The notes beneath the pieces were generated by a model. It did not search any database and had not been told where the DNA came from. It worked only from the letters and a program-made list of their open reading frames with translations. From Macrocybe gigantea (lineage: Eukaryota > Basidiomycota > Agaricomycetes > Agaricales > Callistosporiaceae): a stretch of 64,000 nt of DNA. The position numbers and the translations under genes are program-made. Location: assembly GCA_011319805.1 (NCBI GenBank), contig SJRY01000324.1, forward strand, positions 17,839-81,838. Direction: 5' to 3'. Shown here in pieces: positions 10,571-20,837 of this stretch; within the stretch, counting starts at the first letter, position 1, and each line of letters begins with the position of its first letter.

Positions 10571-12625
10571 AATGGCATTAAGATGGATCCCATTAAAGTC
10601 GAAGGCATCAAGGAATGGCCGAAACCTACCTGTAAAAGGGACGTCCAACAATTTTTAGGCTTTTGCAATTTCTACCGACACTTCATTGAGGGATTCACAA
10701 AAATCGTGAAACCCTTGACGGAACTGACTGGAAAAGCGAATTGGACATGGGGGAAAGCCCAAGATGACGCATTCGATGGATTAAAGAATCGGATCTGTTC
10801 AGCACCAATCATCATAATGCCATGAGATGATGGAAAGTTCTGAATAGAAGTCGATGCCTTGAACTATGCACAGGAGGCATCCTTTCTCAAGAACAATCCA
10901 ATGGCACCTGGAGACTGGTGGCCTTCATGTCAAAGTCATTGAACCTGACAGAATGGAACTACAAGATCTATGACAAAGAGATGCTCATGATTATAACTGG
11001 ACTTGAGGAATGGTGCCAATACCTTTGCAGTACTAAATAGAAATTTGAGATTTGGATAGACTATAAGAATCTCAAATATTTCTGGAAGCCTCAAAAGCTG
11101 AATCGCCAGCAAGCTTGTTGGATCTTGGAACTCCAAGACTATGACTTTGTTCTGGAGCACAAATCCAGGAAGTCAATGATGAAGGCAGACAGTCTGTCGA
11201 GATGACCAGACCATGAGAAGGGGGAGAACGATAATGAAAACATCATACTTCTAAAGCCAGAGATTTTTCGCCGGATTTTCATGGCAAAAATCATGCTGAT
11301 ACCAGAATTCCAGAACATTCTGGACCAGATCAAACGGGCCTGGAAACAAAGAGAGCCTGAGGTCCAGAAATGTCTTGATGAAGGCAAACATGGCTGGGAG
11401 GAAAATGACCGAATCGTGACATGGTTAAAACAGTACTACGTTCCCAAGAGCCAAAAGATAAGAGAACGGATCATCGAAATCCATCACTTGGATCAGATCT
11501 CGGGACACCCAGGACAAATAAAGATGCACAAGTTAATCACGCGTAACTTCTGGTGGCCCAAAATGATGAATGATGTCAAGGCATATGTCAAAGGATGTGA
11601 CAAATGCCAATGAATGAAGATCATCAGAGATCGGAAGCATGCCCCACTTCACCCGAATGAAGTACCGAAGAAACCATGGGAGATTATATCTGTAGACCTC
11701 ATCAGACCCCTCCCTGAATCTCAAGGGTTCAATGGCGTAATGGTGACGGTAGATCGGTTCACAAAAGGAGCCAAATTCATACCAGTCAATATGGAAATCA
11801 CAGCAGAAGGGGTTGCTCGCAATCTATGCGACACTATATTCCTGAACTATGGACTCCCAAAGAAAGTCATCAGTGACAGAGGAGGACAATTTATCTCTGC
11901 ATTCATGACAGACCTCTATGCACTTTTGGGAATTAAAGGAGCCCCTTTGACACCATATCATCCACAGACTGATGGACAAATGGAATGAGTCAATCAGGAA
12001 CTTGAACAGTACCTGAAACTCTTTGTGAACTATCAGCAAACTGACTGGGCAGATTGGCTACCAATGGCCGAATTTTCCTATAAAAACCGAGTTCATTCGG
12101 TGACCAGATACTCCCCATTCTATTTGAATCACAGGCAACATCCATACACTGGAAAGGAACCTCCAAAGCACAATGCTAAGTTGCAAACTGCTGAAGAGTT
12201 TGCTGAAATGATGAAGGAAGTTTGGACCAGAGCCAAAACCTCTCTGTTAAAAGCTGCAGAGACAATGAAATGGACCCATGACCAGAAATAGAAGCCCACC
12301 GGAAAATATCATGAGGGCGACCAGGTCTGGCTGGAAGGAACAAATATTACAACTGACCAGCCAACTGATAAGCTTAACGACAAATGGTTTGGTCCATTCA
12401 AAGTCAAATGGCGAATTGGAGAATCAGTGTATGAACTCAAACTACTGGAACATTGGAAGATTCACCCTGTCCAAAATGAATCCGAACTCACCCTGTACAC
12501 AGCACCGGCATTTCCACAACAAAAAGTAGTAACAATTCTAAAACGACCTCCTCTCATTGTCGTGGAAGGAGAAGAACAATACAAAGTAGAATCTATAGTA
12601 AATTCTCGATGGAACAGAGGGAAAC
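10571..12625 (+). pseudogene. element G pol: RT end, RNase H, integrase, chromodomain start
   Basis: Ty3/gypsy pol starting in the last part of RT (NGIKMDPIKVEGIKEW, FLGFCNFYRHFIEGF). RNase H (about 10840-11210) is shifted and carries several stops. Integrase is clear: the zinc region SGHPGQIKMHKL..CDKC near 11500-11610, and the core with VDLIRP, SDRGGQF and YHPQTDGQMEXVNQE near 11690-12000 (TGA at 11986). An SH3-like tail (GDQVWLEGTNI) follows, and then a chromodomain start (EEQYKVESIV) cut at 12626 by transposon T0. Related to, but distinct from, family A pol. Defective. Confidence 0.85.
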
Positions 12626-12627
12626 TA

Positions 12628-13169
12628 TGGTGCAGGACACCTAACCACCACCACTTTTGTGCAGTGGCCAAATTGACCAGTCATCAAACCTCACCATCGT
12701 AGATGCCAAGATATCAAGCAAAATTAGTTACTCATTGATAGTCTGATAGGCATCCTATGCATATTTACAGTAATATCCAATTTTTTCTTCATTTTTTTTC
12801 ACCAGAAATGGTCAGCCACAGGAAGAGCTGGCGAAAAGCATCAGCTGCGAATGCCAGAGCTATGAAACAACAAAAGCATAGAACACAGAATGAGTCCAAT
12901 AGCTCAGATAGCAATGTTGAGATTGTTGAGATTCTGGATTACAAGCCAGAGGATGAGTCGGGCTGGACAAGTGGTATCAACCACTGGATCAGCGATGTTG
13001 AGTGGTCAGATGAAGAAGATGACTCATCGGATGAAAGTGATTTGGAACTTGAAGAGTTGGAAGGACCCAAGTTGATAGAGAGCCTTCGAGCTGGTGTCGA
13101 AAACAAACTGGCAATCCTGCAAGATCAGCAATCACCTTCCAAGGAGTTCACAGCATACCAAAGACTCAC
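12628..13169 (+). mobile_element. DNA transposon T0, left part
   Basis: Begins with a TIR (TGGTGCAGGACACCTAACC) after a TA target site inside the chromodomain of G. It is about 95% identical to the left part of T1 and encodes the same N-terminal transposase segment (HRKSW..KASAANARAMKQQK from 12809). It is interrupted at 13169 by LTR B with target duplication CTCAC and continues at 28636. It is the oldest T copy in the window judging by its differences from T1-T3. Confidence 0.85.
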
Positions 13170-13332
13170 TGTAAGCCCGCCTTTGGCTTACATCAGCTAC
13201 ATTACATAACAGTGGGCACTTGTTGTGTATTGTGGGCATCATGTACTTCACTTCGTTCCATATACATCTGGCTTAAAGATTACTTCACGTTCGACTTCAT
13301 CTCTGCAGTTTTCCCTTACAGGAGGGTTTTCA
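13170..13332 (+). repeat. 5' LTR of element B
   Basis: TGTAAGCCCGCC...GGGTTTTCA, with TG..CA ends. The 10-mer TTAAAGATTA at 13273-13282 is the exact reverse complement of the PBS just outside the LTR. A TATA-like CATATACAT lies just upstream of it. Confidence 0.85.
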
Positions 13333-13337
13333 CTTTT

Positions 13338-13347
13338 TAATCTTTAA
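13338..13347 (+). promoter_or_regulatory. self-complementary PBS of element B
   Basis: TAATCTTTAA, starting 6 nt from the LTR end, pairs perfectly with TTAAAGATTA in the LTR. There is no tRNA-type TGG start next to the LTR. This fits priming by the element's own transcript 5' end, as known for Tf1 and its relatives. Confidence 0.5.
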
Positions 13348-13414
13348 TGCCCAGTTTTGCCCACATAAATCGCCCACTTCATTCTTCACTCAGCGACCTC
13401 AAGGCGACCTGAAA

Positions 13415-13734
13415 TGTTACAGACGCCGCCCAAAGGACTATTCATTTTCTTATCTTATCTTTCCCACATCCCTTATCTCCCCCATCATGCTGCGCAGCGC
13501 GCAGCCATCGAGTCATCCCACTTCCCTAGTCATCCTGAGTCATCTCCTTCCAGTCTTACTCATCCGCAGTCCACAGCATTGCGCAGCCCATGGTCCGTGC
13601 TCGAGTACTGTAATGTATATAAGGACTCCCAGATGTACCAGTAGCACTAGGCTTAATATTCCTTTTGCCATCATCTCAAGACCACTCTCGCACTTAGTCT
13701 GCCCGAGTCCTTCTGAGATTCGTCTAGCCTAACA
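13415..13734 (+). repeat. 5' LTR of element A
   Basis: TGTTACAGACGCC...CTAGCCTAACA, 320 bp, with the core promoter and presumed transcript start inside it. It lies in the leader of element B, 82 bp after the 5' LTR B. Confidence 0.92.
13616..13659 (+). promoter_or_regulatory. LTR A core promoter and presumed transcript start
   Basis: TATATAAGG at 13616-13624 lies 33 bp upstream of AGGCTTAATAT (13649-13659), the 11-mer that pairs with the PBS. That is a normal TATA-to-start distance, so the 11-mer is probably the 5' end of the mRNA. The 11-mer is kept in the diverged LTR at 61350-61360. Confidence 0.6.
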
Positions 13735-13736
13735 AG

Positions 13737-13747
13737 ATATTAAGCCT
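13737..13747 (+). promoter_or_regulatory. self-complementary PBS of element A
   Basis: ATATTAAGCCT, two bases after the 5' LTR, is the exact reverse complement of AGGCTTAATAT (13649-13659). Same arrangement as the self-primer of Tf1: the first 11 nt of the mRNA anneal to the PBS. Confidence 0.65.
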
Positions 13748-13800
13748 CGTCGAGACTTGCTCAGACTCACACACACACCACGTCACACTTTATCAAAGAC

Positions 13801-15558
13801 TTGATCAACATTCGACGACAAGCGGTCGCCGACCCAGCGAGCACTAGCACGAACGACGAGAGCACTTGGCTCAGAGAAATAGACCAGACATTGCAGTCCA
13901 CGCCATTCGCAGAGACAGTCCACGCCACCCGCAGAGACACTAGCAATCCAAACAAACGAAAGAGAGAGCACACGCCTACACCAAGTAGCGACGACGAAGA
14001 ACAGGCATTTCTGAGAGAGTTTGCCTTCACCACCACAGACGAGCCCGCTGAGATCCTCAGCGAAGGAGCAGCACAACTCATTGCAGAACTCTTCCTAGAA
14101 GGAGAATACGGGATAAGCCCAGAAGAGCTGTGGTCAGACCAGAATCTTCTTGCCGAAGAAGAGGACGAACCCATCCGCAAGAAAACAAGAGAAGAACGAA
14201 CACAAGCCCGAGATTTTAGGCGACAACAGATCGAGAACTATAATCGCCGAACACAGGAGGAAGACATACTGATACAGAGAGGGCACGACGCACAGAGCAT
14301 ACGACAGAACCAACGAGAACGACACCAGAGTCAAGGACACACAGGAACGAAACCGCCGAATCCCTTCAGAGGACCAATCCGCCGAAGCACTGCATAAGGA
14401 GAGAATCGCACCACCGTGGCGAAAGTAAGCAACAGCAACTGGGATGAATACTATCGGTGGAGGGAGTGAAAAGGATTACCAAAGACAACCGGACCGACCG
14501 CCGCAGAGTGGGCCGATTTTGAACAAGCTTGTAGAATCACAGGAGTCGACCTAGACTACTGGAAAGAACAGAGAGAGGAGCGAAGACAGAAACAGCTCCA
14601 AGAACAGCAAGCCCAAGTACAAGCACAGCAGACCCAAGAACAACAGATCCAGGAACAGGAAGACCAAGACCAAGAGAACGACGAAGAAAACCCCCAAAGG
14701 ATGACGACAGAATACAAGGGAATCATCGCCGACCCGAAATCCTTTACAGGAGATCGAACGTCCTTCGATATTTGGTGGAGAAAGATGAAACTCTACATAA
14801 CCGCACATGGAGACCTCACGGATACACAGAAGATTGGAGCGGTCCTGTCTAGAATGACCGACGGACCCGGAGCCCACTGGGCATCAAAGAAGATCGACAC
14901 CACTACCAACCAAAGCACATGGGCCGACTTCATAACCGAGATAGAGACACGATTCAGCAACGTCATGTCGCCATCACAAGCAGGAAGCAAACTATTCAAC
15001 ATCAGACAGGGAAACCGACCCATCGACGAATTTCTGGATGAATTCGTAGACCTCGCAGGGAAAGCAGGAATGACAGGAACAACCCCTCGTTTCCTACTCA
15101 AGAAGAGCTTAAACCGAAGGACAGCAGAAGCCGTACACTCAATCTCCACACTTCCAACAGATGGAGATGAATATATCAAGACAGTTTGAGTGATTGGACG
15201 AAACATCGATGAACACAGAAATGTGATGAGAGGAGAATTCACAAGCAATCAGTGCAAAACTGGAAATCCAAGCCGAGGAGCAGGACAGGCCATGGAAGTC
15301 GACAAAGTATGAAGCAACAACTGCTTCAACTGCAATAAACCAGGACACATCTCACGAAACTGCCCGGAACCACGAAAAGGAGCAGCAAATGTCACATGTT
15401 TCAACTGTGGCTTAAAGGGACACTATGCACGAAACTGCAAGAAGAAGAAGAAAGGAAAATCCCGAGTCAGAGAAGTGAAAGAAGAAGAAGGAGAGGACGA
15501 AGAAGACAAGGATGAAGAAAGCTCTGACAAAGAGGGTTTTGCCGAAGGGTCCGACTAG
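13801..15558 (+). pseudogene. gag of element A (several stops)
   Basis: One frame from ATG 13801 to TAG 15556-15558. The first third is charged and disordered-looking (KRKREHTPTPSSDDEEQAF) and a Gln-rich stretch follows near 14590-14660. The capsid-like region is at about 14701-15189 (KMKLYITAHGDLTDTQK, GPGAHWASKKI, FSNVMSPSQAGSK). Two zinc knuckles follow: [14 protein letters not shown] near 15330 and [14 protein letters not shown] near 15400, then a basic and acidic tail. In-frame stops at 14398, 14467, 15187 and 15310 would each be explained by one C-to-T change. TAG 15556 is probably the genuine gag end, because the pol frame overlaps it. Confidence 0.85.
15534..15540 (+). promoter_or_regulatory. 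candidate -1 frameshift site, gag to pol of A
   Basis: GGGTTTT, read in the gag frame as G GGT TTT, fits the X XXY YYZ rule. It lies inside the short overlap (about 15528-15558) between the gag frame and the pol frame, which is -1 relative to gag. A weak possible stem (GGGTC 15547-15551 with GACCC 15574-15578) follows after 6 nt. Position and frame are right; activity is inference. Confidence 0.5.
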
Positions 15559-17721
15559 GAGGTGCTAAATCGCGACCCATACAACTGAAACAGACTCGCT
15601 TCGATACCGGATGTAGATCATCCCATACTCTGAAATACACCATTCCTGCCAAGCGATCTGAAGCACCAAGAAAAACCATCCAAGGGGACAAACCACCAAA
15701 GAGGAAAGAGCTCGCAGTACCAGCAAGGATACGAACCCGAAAAGGAATCACAATGATAACACCAGAAGTTGATAGCGGAGCGGATAGGACCTGCATCAAC
15801 ACCGCGATAGTAGCAAAAACGGGACTGAAGACACGATGAATCAAGAAAATTCCCATCATAAATGCAGACGGATCACCCAATCGTCAGAAAACAGCAGACC
15901 GAGTAGCGGAGGTCCACATCGACATTAAAGGACACAAGGAGCATATGGAAGCCATCGTACTCGATATCGGAAAAACCGACATGCTACTAGGACATGACTG
16001 GCTTGTCTACCACAACCCAACAATCAAATGGAGGACAGGAGAGATTGTCTTCGACAGATGCCCCAAAACGTGCAAAATAAACCACCAGACGATCAAGATA
16101 CAGAAGGTGGCTGAACCAGCAAAAACCACAGCCAGCGACAAGACAGGAACCCAGATACCCCCATATCTGATCAGATTCAAACACCTCTTCAAGGAGAAGA
16201 ACTTTGATCGCTTACCAGACCACAAAGAATGGGACCATGAAATAAACTTAACGAAGGATGCACCCAAAACGATACCGAGCAAGGTCTACCCGATGACGCA
16301 GAAAGAGCTAGAGGAACTAGATGCCTTCGTCGAAGAAGGATTACGAACAGGAAAAATACGCCCATCGAAATCACCTTACACAGCACCCTGCTTCTTTCGC
16401 AATAAGAAGGATGGAAGCAAGCGACTCATCCAAGACTACCGGGAAATAAACAAATATACGGTCAAGGACAAGTTTCCACTACCACGCATCAGCGAGCTCC
16501 TCGACGTACTACAAGGAGCAAAGTACTTTAGCAAGATCGATATTATCTGGGGGTACAATAATGTGCGCATCCGGAAAGGGGACGAATGGAAGGCAGCCTT
16601 CCTAACAGCAAGAGGACTCTTCGAACCGACAGTCATGTATTTTGGGCAGTGCAACGCACCAGGCACTTTTAGCCGAATGATGGCAAGCCTCTTCCAAGAC
16701 CAAATACGAAGAAGAGTGTGCATAATCTATATGGACGACATTATAATCATCGGACGAACACGAGAGGAACTCCAAAAGAACACCATAGAAGTCATGGAAA
16801 TACTGAACAAGAACAACCTATTCATCAAAGAACCGAAATGCGTCTGGGAATCATCGAAAGTCCCAGTACTAGGATACATCGTAGGAGAAGGGAAGGTAGA
16901 AATGGAACCAGAAAAGATCACAGCCGTACAATCCTGGCCAACCCCAAAAACGAAGAAAGAACTACAAAAGTTCTTGGGATTCACGAACTTTTACCGACGA
17001 TTCATCAAGGGATATGCAAAGGTCGCCAAACCCCTGACGGAGTTGACTGGAAACAAAGCATTCCAGTGGACAGACAAGCAACAGGACGCTTTCAAAGAGC
17101 TGATCCGACATATAACCTCAGCACCCATTCTAGCACTACCACAAACAGAAGGAAAATTCCGAGTCGAAACGGATGCCTCAGGATATGCCATTGGAGCGGT
17201 ACTATCACAATAACAGAAAGGACTATGGCATCCGATCGCATTCATTTCGAGATGCATGACCCCAGCGGAACAAAACTACGAAATCTACGACAAGGAACTT
17301 CTTGCGATAATGGTCGCACTAAAGACATGGAGACAATACCTCCTCGAAGCTCGAGAGAAGTTCGAAATATTGACGGATCACAAGAACCTATCATACTTCC
17401 GGAAGCCGCAGCGACTCAATTCGAGACAGATTGGCTGGTACCTGAAATTACAGGAATACGACTACGAACTACGACACGTACCAGGAAAGGCGAATGGAAA
17501 AGCGGATGTCCTGTCACGAATGGCAGGATATGAAGAAAACCTAGCAGAGAAGGACGACATACAAATGATCAAAGAAGCAGCATTCATTCGACATCTGGAA
17601 GAGAATAATGAACGAGACTTCGAATTTATGATGTTCAAGGACGAACACCCACAGAAAGAAGAAGCAGAAAATAACGAAACAATACAAACAAGAGGAATCA
17701 TGATGATCGAATCCTCAAGGA
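15546..17721 (+). pseudogene. pol of element A, first part: protease, RT, RNase H
   Basis: Pol frame (-1 to gag). Protease motif EVDSGADRTCIN starts near 15768, followed by its LGHDWLVYHNP half near 15990. RT spans about 16300-16850: PSKSPYTAPCFF, LIQDYREINKYT, FGQCNAPGTF and catalytic YMDD at 16728-16739. The connection (FLGFTNFYRRFIKGYAKV) and RNase H (ETDASGYAIGAVLSQ, YEIYDKELLAIM, LTDHKNLSYF, PGKANGKADVLSRM) follow. Stops at about 15837 (TGA) and 17211 (TAA) break an otherwise long frame of 422 codons. T1 inserts after a linker at 17722; integrase resumes at 20838. Confidence 0.9.
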
Positions 17722-17723
17722 TA

Positions 17724-20700
17724 TGGTGTGGGACACCTAACCACCACCACTTTTGTGCAGTGGCCAAATTGACTGGTCATCAAACCTCGCCATCATAGAT
17801 GCCAAGATATCAAGCAAAATTAGTTACTCATTGATAGTCTGATAGGCGTCCTATGCATATTTATAGTAATATCCAATTTTTTCTTCATTTTTTTTCACCA
17901 GAAATGGTCGGCCACAGGAAGAGCTGGCAAAAAGCATTAGCTGCGAATGCCAGAGCTGTGAAACAACAAAAGCATGGAACACAGAATGAATCCAATAGCT
18001 CAGATAGCAATGTTGAGATTGTTGAGATTCTGGATTACAAGCCAGAGGATGAGTCAGGCTGGACAGATGGTGTCAACCACTGGATCAGCGACGTCAAGTG
18101 GTCAGATGAAGAAGATGACTCATCGGATGAAAGTGATTTGGAACTTGAAGAGTTGGAAGGACCCAAGTTGATAGAGAGCCTTCGAGCTGGTGTCGAAAAC
18201 AAACTGGCAATCCTGCAAGATCAGCAATCACCTTCCAAGGAGTTCACAGCATACCAAAGACTCACCAGGACTACCTTATCTTCAAAGGAATGGCAGGCTG
18301 CTGAGAAGAAATGTGGATTTGGATACACTGGCAACTCTGAACGCATGAAACGAAGGCTTGCAAAAGCTGCACATGACAAGGAAGAGGGAGATGTGAAGCT
18401 GAGGAGCAGGTGAGTGATGGTTTGGATGTAAGAAACATTGATGACTTACCAAAAAACCATTAGCAAGGGTGCCCAGATCATGAAGAAGTTTCTTGCACAA
18501 GGTGCTCAGGGTGCTCGCTGAAGCCTGAAAAGGATGCCTGTTCACAGCAATGCTGTCAGCGATTCGAACCAAGAGCATGGCAATGAGGTGATGCATGATG
18601 CATCTGAGTCGATCAGCAAGATCTTCATGGGATATGCTTCGGATATCACTGAGAATGTTGACTGGATTGGGGATGGCTCAGATGATGAGCATGCAGATGG
18701 CGGCGGATCCACAAATGCAACAAACGACATACCTGAGTCAGTGGAACTGTCAATCCGACCTCCCCCACTTCTCAAATGCCATCGTCTGTCTGTATCATAT
18801 CATGCTGTGCATTTACAGACCTGGGAAGTGCAGCAAAATGAATTGAAGGAGGCCCTGGCTGGAATAGAGAAGTTGATTTGCTCAAAGAAAGCAGATACTT
18901 TTAATCATAGCCAGAATGGTTTGCAGGAATACCGAGCATGCACAATCCAGTCGTACTTGCATATGGTGGTTTGTAATGGCCAGAAGAGCATCAAAGCTTC
19001 CATCTCAGCTGCTGAAAGTCAAGAATTCTCACTGAAATGGGGTGCATGACTGGTATGGTGATGGGCTTGCCATTGAATCACCTCTCGACAGCTTCCACAT
19101 TCACACCATGGACATCACCCAAAATCCTTCTCGATTCTTGAAGACCCTGCCATTCATGCCAAACTGCATTCATTCATTCGGTCAAACAAATGGGCAATCA
19201 ATCCTGAGAAAATAGCCTCTTTTTCAAAGGAGACTTTGATTGATGAAGCAGCAAAGAAATACTTGCAGAATGCCATGGAGCAGGAGATGCCAAAGGTGCT
19301 TAAGCAATATTTGGAGGTCGAGCTGATGCCTCGGATCCAGATGAAGACAGTCAAGGGCATGTTATTGAAGACTGCACATCGATAGCTGTGCAAAGAAGGT
19401 TTTTGATATATGGAGCACAAGAAAGGGCTTTATTACGATGGCCATGAGTGACCCGACATCGTTGATTATCGGCAGAATGTTTACCTTCCTGCAATACAGG
19501 CCTTGTAGCATTGGATCGTCAAGTATGAGGTTGGGAACATGGAAAAGGAGGTTGCAAAAGGACTATTCATAATAGGGGGGAACTGTGTCAAGAAGCAATC
19601 AGTCCTGGTGTATCAAGACGAAATGACCATGCAGGCAAACAATGGGATGAAAAGGAGCTGGATTTCTGAGGGTGAGCAGCCTCTGAGAAAAAAAGGTGTT
19701 AGGCGTGGCATCCATCATTCTGAAGTGATCTGTTCGACTGTTGGATGGATCAAGGAAGCCAGTCAGACATTGGAATATGGAAAGAATTATGATAGTTATT
19801 GGAATGGAGAACTTTTCATCAAGCAGGTACAGGCTCTTCAGATTATTATCCAGAAATCACTCAAATACTGTTGCACAGCTGAAAGAGAAGATCATTCCTG
19901 CCTTCGAGCAGCTGCATGGTGCAGGATATCAGGCTGTCATCATCATTGATAACTCTCAAGGCCATTCTGCCTTTGCAAAAGATGCTCTGGTTGCATTACG
20001 TATGAACTGGAGAAAAGGTGGCAAGCAGCCCTCCATGCATAATGGATGGTTCATGTAAAACAGTATGCATATCGAACAAGAAATGAACTTCCCATCGGGT
20101 GAGCCAAAGGGCATAAAACAAGTCATCATCGAGTGTGGATTGTGGTGAGATGGACTGAAGATGCAATGTGACAAGTGCAATACTGGGTGAACTGACTGTT
20201 GTGGCAGATGCATTCTTGCTCATCAGCCTGATTTCATGGCTCAGCACTCTCTTGTCCAAGAAGTCATCAAAGATGCTGGACATATTTGCATCATCCTCCC
20301 AAAGTTTCACTGTGAACTCAACACTATCAAGTTTTTCTTCAGAGCAACCAAGCACTGGCTGTGGTCCAACTGTGATTATACCTTTCAAACTCTGCTTGCA
20401 AACTCACCAAAGGCATTGGGGTCAGTTTCCATCAATCTTATCAGGAAATATGAACACCAGGTGCTGCGGTGGATCGAGGCTTACATTTCAGGTCTTTCAG
20501 TAAAGGATGCTCAGTCACAGGTATAAAAGTTCAGCTCAACGAAGTATACCTCTCACCGCCACATTCCGGAGGGTGTTGCAAGATCAATGGATGCTTAGTC
20601 ATATTCCATATTAGGCTAGGGCTTTCCATATATGTATATATTACATCAGCTGGCCAAATCTGACCTGATGAAAAAAAATACCTCACTCAATTTTGAACCA

Positions 20701-20835
20701 AATGAAAATCCGCTTGGACATTTTGTTCTACAGCTAAATTAGAGCATTTTCTTCAAAAAATGAAAGGCAACTACTAAAATTTGAGTGTGCTATTTTGTTT
20801 GCACAAAAGTGGTGGTGTTTAGGTGTCCCGCACCA
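17724..20835 (+). mobile_element. DNA transposon T1 (IS630/Tc1-mariner-like), copy 1
   Basis: 3,112 bp with 36-bp TIRs (17724-17759 and 20800-20835, two mismatches; outer bases TGGTGTGGGACACC and GGTGTCCCGCACCA), flanked by TA on both sides (17722-17723, 20836-20837). A TA duplication and a DDE transposase fit the Tc1/mariner-IS630 group. It splits the pol of element A between RNase H and integrase. It starts the 12,323-bp tandem repeat. Confidence 0.93.
17904..20526 (+). pseudogene. transposase of T1 (inactivated)
   Basis: Starts MVGHRKSWQKALAANARAV; the next ATG upstream (17853) is also in frame. The first exon ends at a GTGAGT donor and a 54-bp intron (18410-18463) follows. Catalytic motifs: first Asp in VYQDEMTMQ (about 19610), second in IIDNSQGHSAF (about 19945), and a Cys-rich insertion then QPDFMAQ and LPKFHCELNTIKFFF (about 20290-20340). 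Family members known to me read CELNxIEFFW there, so the catalytic Glu is Lys (AAG 20329-20331) and the Trp is lost. At least eight in-frame stops lie between 18520 and 20190, mostly TGA in place of Arg CGA. Dead protein. Confidence 0.85.
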
Positions 20836-20837
20836 TA

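Noticed and set aside
17724..20835. Classifying T as hAT or Helitron.
   Set aside because: The 36-bp TIRs with a TA duplication and DDE motifs fit the Tc1/mariner-IS630 group; there is no 8-bp duplication and no Rep/helicase.
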